Shown piece by piece: positions 22,965 to 32,563 of a stretch of DNA of 64,000 nucleotides (positions within the stretch are counted from its first letter, which is position 1; the number at the start of each line of letters is the position of its first letter). The position numbers and the translations under genes are program-made. Source of the DNA: Lelliottia amnigena. Its GTDB lineage: Bacteria; Pseudomonadota; Gammaproteobacteria; Enterobacterales; Enterobacteriaceae. The notes under the pieces were generated by a model, which was not told where the DNA came from, did not search any database, and was given only the letters and a program-made list of their open reading frames with translations. The stretch is from positions 3,038,001 through 3,102,000 of the forward strand of contig LR134135.1 of NCBI GenBank assembly GCA_900635465.1. The letters run 5' to 3'.

Positions 22965-23717
22965 TTATTCCGCATCAATCTCGGACAGTTCGTTTTCGAT
23001 AGCTTTCGCATTCGGGTTATCTTCCGGCTTCAGCTTGCCACCGCTGGCAATGAAATCATGATTCTGGAAGTAAGCTTCACGCACCATGATATAAGGATCG
23101 GAAGACTGGCGCAGCAGGCCGTCAGAATCCAGCAATTGCGCGCGCGTTTCAATTCCTTCGACCGTCCATTTCCCAATCGATAGCGGCCACGTCAGCCATG
23201 ACAGAACCGGATAAAGCGTATCAACCATATCGCCACCGTCATCACGAACGGTAAAGCTACCATAGAACGGCAAATGCATATACGGGCCATAGCCGACGCC
23301 ATAACTTCCGAGCGTACTACCAAAGCGGTGCGGCTGTTCACGTTGCAGTTTCTGGTTAGACATCCCAGCCACATCGATAAAGCCGCCCATACCCAACAGG
23401 GTGTTCAGGAAGAAGCGAGTAAAATGCACCATCCCCTGATACGGATCGCCTTGCAGGAAGAAGTTCACCATCACCGCGGGCTCTTCCAGGTTACTGGTGA
23501 AATTGCTCAGCCCATTGCGCGCAGGTTGCGGAACATAGTCGCGCCATGCCACAGCCACCGGACGAACCAGATACGGGTCCAGCACGTTGTAGTTGAAGCT
23601 ATACATGGAGCGGTTGAATCCTTCTAAAGGATCGGAGCGCCCCGTTTGCTCGCCTGAGCTGGCGCAGCCCACAAGCAGGCTTGTGCCCAGCGCAAGCGCC
23701 GACAGCCGAAGTTTCAT
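22965..23717 (-). CDS. mlaA: Phospholipid-binding lipoprotein MlaA (VacJ)
   Basis: Outer-membrane lipoprotein of the Mla system, which removes mislocalised phospholipids from the outer leaflet and passes them via MlaC to MlaFEDB. A lipoprotein signal peptide ends in the lipobox LLVGC, with the lipidated Cys at about residue 18. The conserved core includes DPLEGFNRSMYSFNYNVLDP and NFFLQGDPYQGMVHFTRFFL. It has 250 residues (251 in E. coli). It converges on fadL. Confidence 0.95.
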   Translation of the reverse strand: MKLRLSALALGTSLLVGCASSGEQTGRSDPLEGFNRSMYSFNYNVLDPYLVRPVAVAWRDYVPQPARNGLSNFTSNLEEPAVMVNFFLQGDPYQGMVHFTRFFLNTLLGMGGFIDVAGMSNQKLQREQPHRFGSTLGSYGVGYGPYMHLPFYGSFTVRDDGGDMVDTLYPVLSWLTWPLSIGKWTVEGIETRAQLLDSDGLLRQSSDPYIMVREAYFQNHDFIASGGKLKPEDNPNAKAIENELSEIDAE

Positions 23718-24032
23718 TTATTTCTCCCCTGTTAAGTATGGCTATCGTAGATTGCCATCCGTAACGGAGCGCATGACGCTCCTCTATAAACATGCAAGTG
23801 ATTGTAACAGCACGTTTCTGGATGTCCACGCACACAATGCCGGGTGATGATCGCTCACGCCCTGATCACAGCATAGCCTGACTTTGCCATTTCATTTGAT
23901 GGCGATTTTAGCGTGTGACACAACGTGATGTATCGCGTTTGTTGCCATTACCAAAAAATAAGAGCATCCCGACGGGCAACATCCGAAAAAACGCTACGAT
24001 TATAGTGATGATAACGAAGCGAGACATTTTCT
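23718..24032. other. Divergent intergenic region mlaA / yfdC
   Basis: A 315-base non-coding region expected to hold promoters for both divergent genes. I see no convincing operator, RNA gene or conserved small reading frame in it. Confidence 0.4.
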
Positions 24033-24974
24033 ATGGACGATCTAAAAGAAGAAAAAATTGATAAACATTCGGATGAACTTGAAGTTGAAAGCGAAGAAAA
24101 GCAGCGTGGTAAAAAAATAGAAATCGATGAAGATCGCCTTCCCTCACGAGCCATGGCTATTCACGAGCATATTCGCCAGGACGGCGAGAAAGAGCTTGAA
24201 CGTGATGCCATGGCCCTGCTGTGGTCTGCGATTGCAGCGGGATTGTCGATGGGCGCATCGCTGCTGGCGAAAGGTATTTTCCACGTACAGCTAGAAGGTG
24301 TTCCCGGTGGTTTCTTGATTGAGAGCCTGGGTTATACCTTTGGATTTGTCATCGTCATAATGGCGCGCCAACAGCTGTTTACTGAAAATACAGTGACCGC
24401 GGTTCTGCCGGTGATGCAAAGTCCGACGTGGGGAAATTTTGGCCTTTTAATGCGCCTGTGGGGCGTTGTGTTACTGGGGAATCTTATTGGCACAGGAGTG
24501 GCGGCATGGGCCTTCGAGTATATGCCTATTTTTGATGAGCCGACTCGCGACGCGTTCGTCAAAATTGGTACGGACGTCATGAAGAACACGCCTCTTGAGA
24601 TGTTCTCCAACGCCATTATCTCCGGTTGGATTATTGCCACCATGGTCTGGATGTTCCCGTCTGCGGGATCCGCAAAAATTGTCGTTATTATCCTGATGAC
24701 ATGGCTTATTGCACTGGCCGATACGACGCATATTGTGGTGGGAACGGTTGAAGTGTTGTACCTGGTATTCAATGGGACGCAGCACTGGACAGACTTTTTC
24801 TGGCCCTTCGCGCTGCCGACTTTGGCAGGAAATATCTGCGGCGGGACCTTCATTTTCGCCCTCTTAAGCCATGCTCAAATTCGCAATGACATGTCGAATA
24901 AACGTAAGGCGGAGTTAAAGGAAAAAGAAAAAGCTCGGCAAAACAATGACGAAAGTCCAAAAAAAACGGATTAA
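24033..24974 (+). CDS. yfdC: YfdC, formate/nitrite transporter (FNT) family inner membrane protein
   Basis: Membrane protein of the FNT channel family; substrate unproven. It has 313 residues. A charged N-terminal region (about residues 1-60, Glu/Lys-rich) precedes six predicted transmembrane segments, and a charged Lys/Glu tail follows. Core motifs include ARQQLFTENTVTAVLPVM and LADTTHIVVGTVEVLYLVF. It lies directly upstream of the tRNA-Arg gene, as in E. coli. Confidence 0.93.
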   Translation: MDDLKEEKIDKHSDELEVESEEKQRGKKIEIDEDRLPSRAMAIHEHIRQDGEKELERDAMALLWSAIAAGLSMGASLLAKGIFHVQLEGVPGGFLIESLGYTFGFVIVIMARQQLFTENTVTAVLPVMQSPTWGNFGLLMRLWGVVLLGNLIGTGVAAWAFEYMPIFDEPTRDAFVKIGTDVMKNTPLEMFSNAIISGWIIATMVWMFPSAGSAKIVVIILMTWLIALADTTHIVVGTVEVLYLVFNGTQHWTDFFWPFALPTLAGNICGGTFIFALLSHAQIRNDMSNKRKAELKEKEKARQNNDESPKKTD

Positions 24975-25009
24975 ATGGCGACTCTTTGAGCAGTCAAGCG
25001 GCATTGAGC

Positions 25010-25038
25010 TTAACGCATAGCGTAAATAACGCTATACT
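25010..25038 (+). promoter_or_regulatory. Promoter of tRNA-Arg
   Basis: A weak -35 TTAACG (25010-25015) and a -10 TATACT (25033-25038) are separated by 17 bases, with a GC-containing discriminator before the tRNA start at 25050. Confidence 0.55.
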
Positions 25039-25049
25039 CGTGCCGCTTC

Positions 25050-25124
25050 GTCCCCTTAGTTAAATGGATATAACGAGCCCCTCCTAAGGGCTAGTTGCAG
25101 GTTCGATTCCTGCAGGGGACACCA
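25050..25124 (+). tRNA. argW: tRNA-Arg (anticodon CCU)
   Basis: A 75-nt cloverleaf with acceptor GTCCCCT/AGGGGAC, anticodon loop containing CCT, T arm TGCAG-GTTCGATTC-CTGCA and encoded CCA. It decodes the rare AGG codon. The same gene is a common phage and island attachment site in E. coli; here it is followed by a long region with few genes. Confidence 0.96.
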
Positions 25125-26078
25125 TTGAGACTTTTCGTTATATCTACCAAATCCTACTTAGCCTGAAATCAGCCGTTACTCCTCTTTTCTCGACTTAGCA
25201 ATCTCAACGAGTCCAACCCCTGTTGAACGTTATTTACTCCGTGTTCAAAAAATTATCCTCTGCCACTTGAGTAAAAACCTAAATGTCTTTGAACCTGTGC
25301 CTGAGACAACGGCATCCGGTCATTCTTGTTATCGGCCTGGTAAGCTGCCGCTGCGTTTATGAAATTACTGTTTAGGGTAACGAGGCTGCTGACGCAATTC
25401 ATCCCCTGTGCTGGCTTTTATGTTGCCGGTAGCGGAGACAGAAATGCAGCAAGCCAAATCTGTAAAAATCAGGCCGGTGTAACACCCGCCCTTCAACCAT
25501 GAACTCTGTAATGTATGGCTGACGAGATTTCAGCCAGTAGACTGGCAGCGTTATTTTATTCACATTGATCTTTGCGCGCTCCGAAATGGGCCGCGGCTCT
25601 ATTCCGTTGCTATAATTGCCCATCAAAACACGTTTCATACGCAATTCAGACTTTTTCTGTGCGCCGCTTGTATGCAAAAAACTGGATAGTGACGCGAGCC
25701 TGATAAAATAAAAGACAAGACAATCTCAAAACGATAAATAAAGACAATTAAGCGAAAATCCGGGAAATAAACATTGAGCCTCAATGACTACATTTACCGT
25801 CAAGAATACATAATCATTCCCGATATCAATTCATCTTTACGTGACAGATGCATTCGAGAAGGTACATCCCTCCCGGAAATGCAGGTCCGTGCAAGTTTTA
25901 TGGACAGTAAACTGCGCACCAAACTTGTATCTCTTTGAGTTATCTATACAATGTTATCTCTGCTGGGCATCAATAGACCACCACCTCGCGTGTACCTCGT
26001 CAACAACGCCGCTGATTCAATCATGCTGACGGCAATTCCAGTACTGTTCCTCGCAATATCATCCTCAACGGAGACACC
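25125..26078. other. Gene-poor AT-rich region downstream of tRNA-Arg
   Basis: About 950 bases with no confidently recognised gene. Codon-like structure is weak in all frames and the region is AT-richer than its surroundings. It occupies the place where many enterobacteria carry an argW-integrated prophage, so it may be decayed island DNA. I see no integrase, no duplicate of the tRNA 3' end and no intact insertion sequence. Confidence 0.5.
25399..25677 (-). CDS. Doubtful small open reading frame, unknown function
   Basis: A 92-codon frame (possibly from the internal ATG giving MKRVLMGNYSNGIEPRP) rich in Arg, Lys and Tyr, with no membrane segment or motif that I recognise. It could be a degenerate island gene or a chance frame. 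It stands alone in the region after tRNA-Arg. Listed because its composition (ISERAKINVNKITLPVYWL) looks more protein-like than that of neighbouring frames. Confidence 0.25.
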   Translation of the reverse strand: MHTSGAQKKSELRMKRVLMGNYSNGIEPRPISERAKINVNKITLPVYWLKSRQPYITEFMVEGRVLHRPDFYRFGLLHFCLRYRQHKSQHRG

Positions 26079-26456
26079 TTGAAAATTTTACTCTTACTCA
26101 GCCTCATCACCCTCATAAGCTCACCGTCGTTTGCCGCCACCGCTATTCGGCTCTCCTGTTCTTTACGGAGCAGTGTGACCATCTCTCACTTTAAATATCA
26201 GCTCAGCACCATGAAATGGGCCGATCGCTTTCAAATTGCCTCAGGTGTTAACCATGCCCGCACAAAAAATAACACGCCTTACGTGGTGACTCACTTCAGG
26301 AATGGCGATGACCTTGTCATTTTTGAGGATACCCAACAGTATTTTTTACTGTACGCGAATAGCGATACGCCCGACCGTTGTTATTTGAAAGACACTTACA
26401 CCTACGATATTTTAGATCTACCCCGCTTTCATCAAGTAAAATCGGCTGCACGCTGA
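26079..26456 (+). CDS. Putative secreted protein of unknown function
   Basis: A 125-residue frame with a TTG start at 26079 and GGAG eight bases upstream. Residues 1-19 form a convincing signal peptide (MKILLLLSLITLISSPSFA), with cleavage likely before ATAIRLSC. The mature part is about 106 residues and has one cysteine near its start (LSCSLRS) and one near its end (PDRCYLKD), which could pair as a disulfide in the periplasm. A hairpin at 26464-26495 follows the stop. I do not recognise the family. Isolated gene between tRNA-Arg and lpxP. Confidence 0.55.
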   Translation: MKILLLLSLITLISSPSFAATAIRLSCSLRSSVTISHFKYQLSTMKWADRFQIASGVNHARTKNNTPYVVTHFRNGDDLVIFEDTQQYFLLYANSDTPDRCYLKDTYTYDILDLPRFHQVKSAAR

Positions 26457-26463
26457 TTTCGTG

Positions 26464-26495
26464 AAGCCTGTTGAATCATGTTAATCAGCAGGCTT
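26464..26495 (+). terminator. Hairpin after the putative secreted protein gene
   Basis: AAGCCTGTTGA and TCAGCAGGCTT form an imperfect stem ten bases past the stop codon, with only a short T-rich tail. Possible terminator. Confidence 0.45.
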
Positions 26496-27056
26496 TACAG
26501 CACTCTTCATAAAACATTAAACAGCAGGCTATCTGAACGTGGCGACGAATTATCACCACAAAACAGACGTTCATCGTTTTGCTGTCAAAATATCACTCTG
26601 TAAAATGACTTTCACAGATGACGCCAAAAGCCCTTTCGTCTAACACGGGTCGATAATAAAGCCAGATGACTCTTTAACGACGTTATTTCATGACTGTATC
26701 AGGTTATTTAACATCCTGTGGCACTCGAATAAGATGATTATGGTTTCATTATCCGGATATTTAAGAATCAATATTGGCGGTCGTACTTATGCAATATAAG
26801 TCGAAATACTGACGCTCGCGTTGTACTTTAAAGCCTATAATCCTCACCATCCTGCGCTTGCTTTTTCAGATAAAGTAGTCGTGGAACACGGTGTCCAACG
26901 ATGCTACATTACGCAGCCTACCTTACATTGGCAGTGGTTATTGACTCCGTAAATATCGGTAAGCGCTGAAACTACTATCCTGAAATGCGGTCTACGCAAG
27001 CAGGTTGTAACGCGACGTTTGCGCTACCTTCTCAGGTTTTATATAGGTTCACTATT
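26496..27056. other. Non-coding region upstream of lpxP
   Basis: About 560 AT-rich bases with no supported gene. It presumably carries the lpxP promoter and 5' leader; in E. coli lpxP is cold-induced. I see no confident promoter elements to list. Confidence 0.4.
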
Positions 27057-27975
27057 TTGTCTCAATGCAAATTCCAGCGTGCATTTCTTCATCCGCGTTA
27101 CTGGGTAACGTGGTTTGGTCTTGGCCTCCTTTGGCTACTGGTTCAATTACCTTATCCCGCTATTCGTGTTCTGGGCTCGCGGTTAGGCAGTGCATCCCGC
27201 CACTTCCTGAAACGACGTGAATCCATTGCGCGCAGAAACCTTGAGCTCTGTTTCCCAAACGACACGTCCGCTCAACGTGAAAAAATGATTAAAGAAAACT
27301 TCAAAGCCATTGGGATGGCGCTGCTGGAAACAGGTATCGCCTGGTTCTGGCCCGACGAGCGCGTGCGTAAATGGTTCGATGTTGAGGGACTGGAGAATCT
27401 GAAAGAAGTGCAGGCGCAAAACCGTGGCGTAATGGTGATTGGCGTTCATTTTATGTCGCTGGAGCTGGGTGGTCGGGTGATGGGGCTGTGCCAACCTATG
27501 ATGGCGACCTATCGTCCGCACAACAACTTACTGATGGAATGGGTGCAGACGCGCGGTCGTCTTCGGTCTAACAAAGCCATGATCAGCCGTAACAATTTGC
27601 GTGGCTTAGTGAGTGCTCTCAAAAAAGGCGAAGCCGTCTGGTTCGCTCCCGACCAGGATTATGGCCGCAAAGGAAGCAGCTTTGCCCCGTTTTTTGCCGT
27701 TGAGAATGTTGCCACAACGAACGGTACGTTTGTGATCTCACGTCTTTCTGGCGCACCGATGCTGACTGTCACTATGATCAGAAAAAGCGGATAACTCAGG
27801 TTACCGTCTCTTTATCTCACCTGAGTTGAAAAATTATCCCCAGGACGAGACGGCAGCCGCCGCTTACATCAACAAAGTGATCGAGAAAGAAATCATGCGT
27901 GCCCCTGAACAATATTTGTGGGTCCATCGCCGCTTCAAAACACGTCCTGTTGGTGAATCCTCTCTTTATACGTAA
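27057..27975 (+). pseudogene. lpxP: Lipid A biosynthesis palmitoleoyl acyltransferase LpxP, one frameshift
   Basis: Inner-membrane acyltransferase that adds palmitoleate to Kdo2-lipid IVA at low temperature in place of the laurate added by LpxL. The HX4(D/E) motif region is VIGVHFMSLELGGRVMG; other LpxL/P motifs are FKKRRES-like (FLKRRESIARRNLELCF) and WFAPDQDYGRKGSSFAPF. The best start is a TTG at 27057 (MSQCKFQRAFLHPRYW), eight bases after AGG. Five As at 27782-27786, where four are expected, shift the frame after TVTMIRK; the correct frame resumes with ADNSGYRLFISPEL and ends RPVGESSLYT at 27975. Repaired length is about 305 residues (306 in E. coli). Confidence 0.88.
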
Positions 27976-27983
27976 CATCTTTG

Positions 27984-28014
27984 AAGGTTAGTTTCGTTGA
28001 GAAACTAACCTTTT
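27984..28014 (+). terminator. Terminator downstream of lpxP
   Basis: AAGGTTAGTTTC-GTTGA-GAAACTAACCTT followed by TTC: a perfect 11-12 base stem eight bases after the lpxP stop. Confidence 0.85.
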
Positions 28015-28329
28015 CAATCACCTGCCATCACAGTCTCAATTGTTAATTTTCATCGTCGCTCAACGTCTATTTATTGCACGATGAAATTAATCTGTCGCCA
28101 TTCCACGACACTCGTAAGTGACGGAAAGTATTTAAAAAAATGCCTCTTGTCACTCCTGTTTTTAGGCGTACATTAGCGCCGTCTGGCAACGGGAAGGCAC
28201 AGAATTCTGAGCTGGAGTCGATGGCATAGCGGGATAATTCTTATTTCCGATAGCATCCGATTTCAACTCTCTATACTCAGTTGGACTTTGTTTTTTTAGG
28301 CGTATCAAAAGATGCGCGGAGCGACAAAC
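28015..28329. other. Leader and promoter region of ypdK
   Basis: A 315-base non-coding stretch between the lpxP terminator and ypdK. It must contain the ypdK promoter; I see no conserved RNA or second small gene. Confidence 0.35.
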
Positions 28330-28401
28330 GTGAAATATTTCTTTATGGGCATTTCGGTGATTGTATTTGTCTGGGCCGGAACCTTTGCCCTGATGATCTG
28401 A
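28330..28401 (+). CDS. ypdK: Small membrane protein YpdK
   Basis: A 23-residue protein, too short for usual gene finding, reading MKYFFMGISVIVFVWAGTFA then LMI. It differs from E. coli YpdK at only two or three positions and is the same length. The start is GTG with GCGGAG about nine bases upstream. The whole protein is one hydrophobic transmembrane helix with a Lys near the N-terminus. Position between lpxP and alaC is conserved; a strong terminator follows. Function unknown. Confidence 0.88.
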   Translation: MKYFFMGISVIVFVWAGTFALMI

Positions 28402-28417
28402 GCGAAGAACAACCGTT

Positions 28418-28451
28418 AAAAAAAAGAGGCGCCATTGGCGCCTCTTTTTTT
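28418..28451. terminator. Bidirectional terminator between ypdK and alaC
   Basis: AAAGAGGCGCCA-TT-GGCGCCTCTTT with long A and T tracts either side, between convergent genes. Confidence 0.92.
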
Positions 28452-28464
28452 ATGCGTGCGACGG

Positions 28465-29700
28465 CTATTCAGATTCTGCTAAATTCTTTTTGTCCGACGG
28501 CAAAAGACCATCGGCTCGGAACATGCCTTTAATCCCTCTTACCGCCTGGCGTATGCGATCGCTATTTTCAATGAGCGCAAAACGCACATGCGTATCGCCA
28601 TAATCACCAAAGCCGATGCCTGGGGAAACGCAGACTTTTGCGTCCTGAAGCAGCTTTTTAGCAAACTCCAGTGACCCCATGGCCGCATAGTGCTCAGGAA
28701 TTTTTGCCCAGACGTACATTGAGGCTTTCGGCATGTCGACCATCCAGCCCGCTTCATGCAGCCCTTTCACCAGCACATCGCGGCGTCGTTTGTACTGCGC
28801 GGCGATGTCTAGCACACATTGCTGATCGCCTTCCAGCGCGGCAATCGCGGCCACCTGTAGCGGTGTAAAAGTGCCGTAGTCGTGATAGCTTTTGATTCGC
28901 GCCAGCGCATTGACCAGCGTTTTATTGCCGACCATAAATCCGATACGCCACCCAGCCATGTTGTAGCTTTTCGACAGCGTAAAGAATTCAACCGCCACAT
29001 CGCGCGCGCCGGGTACTTGCATAATTGAAGGTGCTTTCCAGCCGTCATACACGATATCGGCGTACGCCAAATCATGGACCACCAGCACGTCATAACGCTT
29101 CGCCAGCGCTACCACTTTTTCAAAAAACTCCAGCTCAACGCACTGCGCCGTCGGATTCGACGGAAAGCCCAAAATCATCATTTTCGGCTTCGGATAACTT
29201 TCTCGAATCGCGCGTTCCAGCTCGTTGAAGAAGTCCACGCCTTCTACCAACGGCACGGAACGAACTTGCGCGCCAGCTATCACCGCACCATAAATATGGA
29301 TCGGATAGCTCGGATTTGGCACCAGTACGGTATCACCATGATCCAGCGTCGCCAGCATCAGGTGTGCGAGTCCTTCTTTCGATCCGATCGTAACGATAGC
29401 TTCGCTTTCAGGATCGATATCAATCTGATAGCGATCCTGATACCAGCGAGAAATGGCACGTCGCAGTCTCGGAATGCCACGCGACGTCGAGTATCCGTGA
29501 GTATCCGGGCGTTGAGCAACGGTACACAGTTTTTCGACGATATGCGGCGGCGTAGGGCCATCAGGATTACCCATGCTGAAATCGATAATGTCTTCGCCGC
29601 GCCGACGCGCAGCCATTTTCAGTTCAGCAGTGATGTTAAAAACATAAGGGGGGAGACGATCGATACGCGTAAAACGGCGTTCAGGACTGAATTCAGCCAT
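28465..29700 (-). CDS. alaC: Alanine transaminase AlaC
   Basis: Class I PLP-dependent aminotransferase that makes alanine from pyruvate and glutamate; a main alanine-synthesising enzyme with AlaA and AvtA. The ATG at 29700 ([20 protein letters not shown]) follows GAGGA and gives 411 residues (412 in E. coli). The PLP lysine is in [17 protein letters not shown], and cofactor-site residues are in [12 protein letters not shown] and [14 protein letters not shown]. Divergent from ypdA, next to a pyruvate-sensing system, which is suggestive given its substrate. Confidence 0.95.
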   Translation of the reverse strand: MAEFSPERRFTRIDRLPPYVFNITAELKMAARRRGEDIIDFSMGNPDGPTPPHIVEKLCTVAQRPDTHGYSTSRGIPRLRRAISRWYQDRYQIDIDPESEAIVTIGSKEGLAHLMLATLDHGDTVLVPNPSYPIHIYGAVIAGAQVRSVPLVEGVDFFNELERAIRESYPKPKMMILGFPSNPTAQCVELEFFEKVVALAKRYDVLVVHDLAYADIVYDGWKAPSIMQVPGARDVAVEFFTLSKSYNMAGWRIGFMVGNKTLVNALARIKSYHDYGTFTPLQVAAIAALEGDQQCVLDIAAQYKRRRDVLVKGLHEAGWMVDMPKASMYVWAKIPEHYAAMGSLEFAKKLLQDAKVCVSPGIGFGDYGDTHVRFALIENSDRIRQAVRGIKGMFRADGLLPSDKKNLAESE

Positions 29701-30085
29701 AGATTCCTCAGAGTCACGTTTGCGCCCGGACCGTCCGAGCGACGCTGCCACGTTTGTGGCGTGCTTAGAAAATAGCCTGATTGAAAACCCGCTGTCGAGA
29801 GGAGAATGAAAAAATAAAAAAAGAGGTTAAAATGGGAACAACAATTTACGGAAAACAGGAAGTGTTTATGCAAAAAGAGATCAGAGATGCCATTTTATTA
29901 ACATCATGATATCAATGAACTTACAACAATCCGCTCATTCACCGTCATCATCAATCCCGTCAATCAGAATCCAACAATCCCCTTTGTAAATTAAGGTTTT
30001 TCCTCATTTGCTAAAAACAGTGATGTCTGGTCATTCGGCGCCAGGTTTTCTATCATAGATTTTTCCCGTTTTCCCAGGTTGTCTC
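29701..30085. other. Divergent region alaC / ypdA
   Basis: A 385-base AT-rich spacer holding the promoters and leaders of alaC and ypdA. A purine-rich stretch with several A tracts lies around 29805-29835. A short frame upstream of alaC on the minus strand runs into alaC out of phase and has no support as a gene. Confidence 0.4.
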
Positions 30086-31783
30086 GTGCACGAAATATTC
30101 ACTATGCTGCTGGCGGTATTTGATCGCGCAGCATTAATGCTGATTTGTCTGTTTTTCCTGATCCGCATCCGGCTTTTTCGCGAGCTTTTGCATAAATCAG
30201 CACACTCGCCAAAAGAGCTGCTGGCCGTCACCGCAATCTTCTCGATGTTTGCGCTCTTCAGTACCTGGTCCGGCGTACCGGTAGAGGGATCGCTGGTCAA
30301 TGTACGCATTATTGCCGTGATGTCCGGGGGGATTTTATTTGGTCCATGGGTGGGGATCATTACCGGCATTATTGCGGGAACGCACCGCTATTTAATCGAT
30401 ATCGGTGGCGTGACGGCTATCCCGTGCTTTATCACCAGCATAATCGCGGGTGTATTATCCGGCTGGATCAACCGTAAGTTTCCCAAAAAACAGCACTGGA
30501 AAGCCGGTATCGTGGCCGGTATGGTTTGCGAAACGCTGACCATGATCCTGGTGGTGGCCTGGGCCCCGTCTACCGAGCTTGGGTTGGATATTGTCTCGAA
30601 AATCGGTATTCCGATGATTCTGGGCAGCGTATGTATTGGATTTATCGTTTTACTGGTGCAGAGCGTCGAAGGCGAAAAAGAGGCCAGCGCAGCGCGCCAG
30701 GCAAAACTTGCGCTGGATATCGCCAATAAAACGCTGCCGCTTTTTCGGCATGTCAACGCAGAATCCTTGCGTCAGGTCTGCGATATCATCCGACGAGATA
30801 TTCACGCTGATGCGGTGGCGATCACCAATATTGATCATGTGCTCGCCTACGTAGGTGTGGGTGAACATAACTATCGCGATAACGACGATGCCGTCAGCCC
30901 CACGACTCGCCAGGCCATTAACTACGGAAAAATCATTATTAAAAACAATGATGAAGCGCATCGCACGCCGGAGATCCACTCCATGCTGGTAATCCCGCTG
31001 TGGGAAAAAGGGATAGTTACCGGCACGCTTAAGATTTACTACTGCCATGCGCATCAAATCACCTCTTCACTGCAGGAGATGGCGATTGGCCTGTCGCAAA
31101 TTATCTCTACACAGCTGGAAGTTTCTCGCGCCGAGCAGCTACGTGAAATGGCAAATAAGGCAGAGCTGCGCGCCCTGCAAAGTAAAATTAATCCCCATTT
31201 CCTGTTTAACGCGCTGAATGCGATTTCCTCTTCTATTCGAATGAATCCAGATACCGCCCGTCAGCTGATTTATAATCTTTCGCGCTATTTACGCTACAAC
31301 ATTGAGCTTAATGACGACGAGCAAATCGACATCAAAAAAGAGCTGTATCAGATCAAAGACTACATCGCGATCGAACAGGCACGTTTTGGCGATAAGCTGA
31401 CGGTCATCTACGATATCGACGAAGAGGTGCACTGCGTCATCCCCAGCCTGTTGATTCAGCCGCTGGTTGAGAACGCGATCGTCCACGGTATTCAGCCATG
31501 CAAAGGCAAAGGCGTGGTAACGATTAGCGTGGCGGAATGTGGCAATCGCGTGCGCGTGGCGGTACGAGATACCGGAAACGGCATTGATCCCAACGTGATT
31601 GCGCGCGTGGAATCTAACGAAATGCCCGGCAATAAAATTGGCCTGTTGAATGTTCATCACCGCGTGAAATTACTTTACGGCGAAGGGCTGCATATTCGTC
31701 GTCTGGAACCCGGGACAGAAATCGCTTTTTATGTGCCTAATGAGCGCTTGCCCGTGCATACGCAAACATTATTGTGGCCCTGA
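30086..31783 (+). CDS. ypdA: Sensor histidine kinase YpdA (LytS family)
   Basis: Membrane sensor kinase of the pyruvate-responsive YpdA/YpdB system. It has a GTG start at 30086 and 565 residues, as in E. coli. An N-terminal 5TM-LYT sensor domain (about residues 1-200) is followed by a GAF-like domain (about 220-345), then the LytS-type kinase core: the phosphorylated His lies in [18 protein letters not shown] and the ATPase motifs in [12 protein letters not shown] and [12 protein letters not shown]. The response regulator ypdB starts 14 bases after its stop. Confidence 0.95.
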   Translation: MHEIFTMLLAVFDRAALMLICLFFLIRIRLFRELLHKSAHSPKELLAVTAIFSMFALFSTWSGVPVEGSLVNVRIIAVMSGGILFGPWVGIITGIIAGTHRYLIDIGGVTAIPCFITSIIAGVLSGWINRKFPKKQHWKAGIVAGMVCETLTMILVVAWAPSTELGLDIVSKIGIPMILGSVCIGFIVLLVQSVEGEKEASAARQAKLALDIANKTLPLFRHVNAESLRQVCDIIRRDIHADAVAITNIDHVLAYVGVGEHNYRDNDDAVSPTTRQAINYGKIIIKNNDEAHRTPEIHSMLVIPLWEKGIVTGTLKIYYCHAHQITSSLQEMAIGLSQIISTQLEVSRAEQLREMANKAELRALQSKINPHFLFNALNAISSSIRMNPDTARQLIYNLSRYLRYNIELNDDEQIDIKKELYQIKDYIAIEQARFGDKLTVIYDIDEEVHCVIPSLLIQPLVENAIVHGIQPCKGKGVVTISVAECGNRVRVAVRDTGNGIDPNVIARVESNEMPGNKIGLLNVHHRVKLLYGEGLHIRRLEPGTEIAFYVPNERLPVHTQTLLWP

Positions 31784-31797
31784 ATGAGGATGGATGC

Positions 31798-32535
31798 ATG
31801 AAAGTCATCATTGTCGAAGATGAGATCCTCGCCCAACAAGAGCTGAGCTGGCTGATAAAAGAGCACAGCCAGATGGAGATTGTGGGTACGTTTGAAGACG
31901 GACTGGATGTGCTGAAGTTTTTACAGCACAACAAAGTTGACGCTATTTTCCTGGATATCAACATTCCGTCACTGGATGGCGTACTGCTGGCGCAGAATAT
32001 CAATCAGTTTGCTCATAAGCCGTTTATTGTTTTTGTCACTGCCTGGAAAGAGCATGCCGTCGAAGCATTCGAACTGGAAGCGTTTGACTACATTCTCAAG
32101 CCTTATCAGGAATCGCGCATTGTGAGTATGCTGCAAAAACTTGAAATGGCCTGGCAGCAGCAAAACCACTCCGCGGTGAGCACAAGCCCTGTTATTACAC
32201 GTGAAAACGATACGCTGAATCTTATAAAAGATGAGCGGATTATCGTCACCCCCATGGATGATATTTATTACGCCGAAGCGCACGAAAAAATGACGTTTGT
32301 TTATACTCGCCGCGAGTCTTTCGTGATGCCGATGAATATCACTGAATTTTGCAGCAAGCTGCCCGCGTCGCATTTTTTCCGCTGTCACCGTTCGTTTTGT
32401 GTGAATCTGAATAAAATCCGCGAGATCGAACCGTGGTTTAACAACACCTATATTTTACGGCTGAAGGATTTGGATTTTCAGGTGCCAGTGAGTCGTAGCA
32501 AGGTGAAGGAATTCAGACAGCTTATGCATTTGTAG
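31798..32535 (+). CDS. ypdB: LytTR response regulator YpdB
   Basis: Response regulator paired with YpdA; in E. coli it activates the transporter gene yhjX in response to extracellular pyruvate. The ATG at 31798 (MKVIIVEDEILAQQELSWLI) follows GAGGA and gives 245 residues. Receiver domain about 1-120 with phosphoacceptor D53 (AIFLDINIPSLDG) and K in FDYILKPYQESR; LytTR DNA-binding domain about 140-244 (HFFRCHRSFCVNLNKIREI). The ypdC and fry genes that follow in E. coli are absent here; glk comes next on the other strand. Confidence 0.95.
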   Translation: MKVIIVEDEILAQQELSWLIKEHSQMEIVGTFEDGLDVLKFLQHNKVDAIFLDINIPSLDGVLLAQNINQFAHKPFIVFVTAWKEHAVEAFELEAFDYILKPYQESRIVSMLQKLEMAWQQQNHSAVSTSPVITRENDTLNLIKDERIIVTPMDDIYYAEAHEKMTFVYTRRESFVMPMNITEFCSKLPASHFFRCHRSFCVNLNKIREIEPWFNNTYILRLKDLDFQVPVSRSKVKEFRQLMHL

Positions 32536-32540
32536 CAGAA

Positions 32541-32563
32541 TCCCCTCTCCACCTGGAGAGGGG
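32541..32563. terminator. Hairpin between convergent ypdB and glk
   Basis: TCCCCTCTCCA-CC-TGGAGAGGGGA is a perfect stem just past ypdB without a long T tract. It is the second CCCTCTCC-core hairpin of three in the window. Confidence 0.6.

Noticed and set aside
25125..27056. Prophage or integrative island at tRNA-Arg
   Set aside because: No integrase, no second copy of the tRNA 3' end and no structural phage gene could be found; only the position is suggestive.
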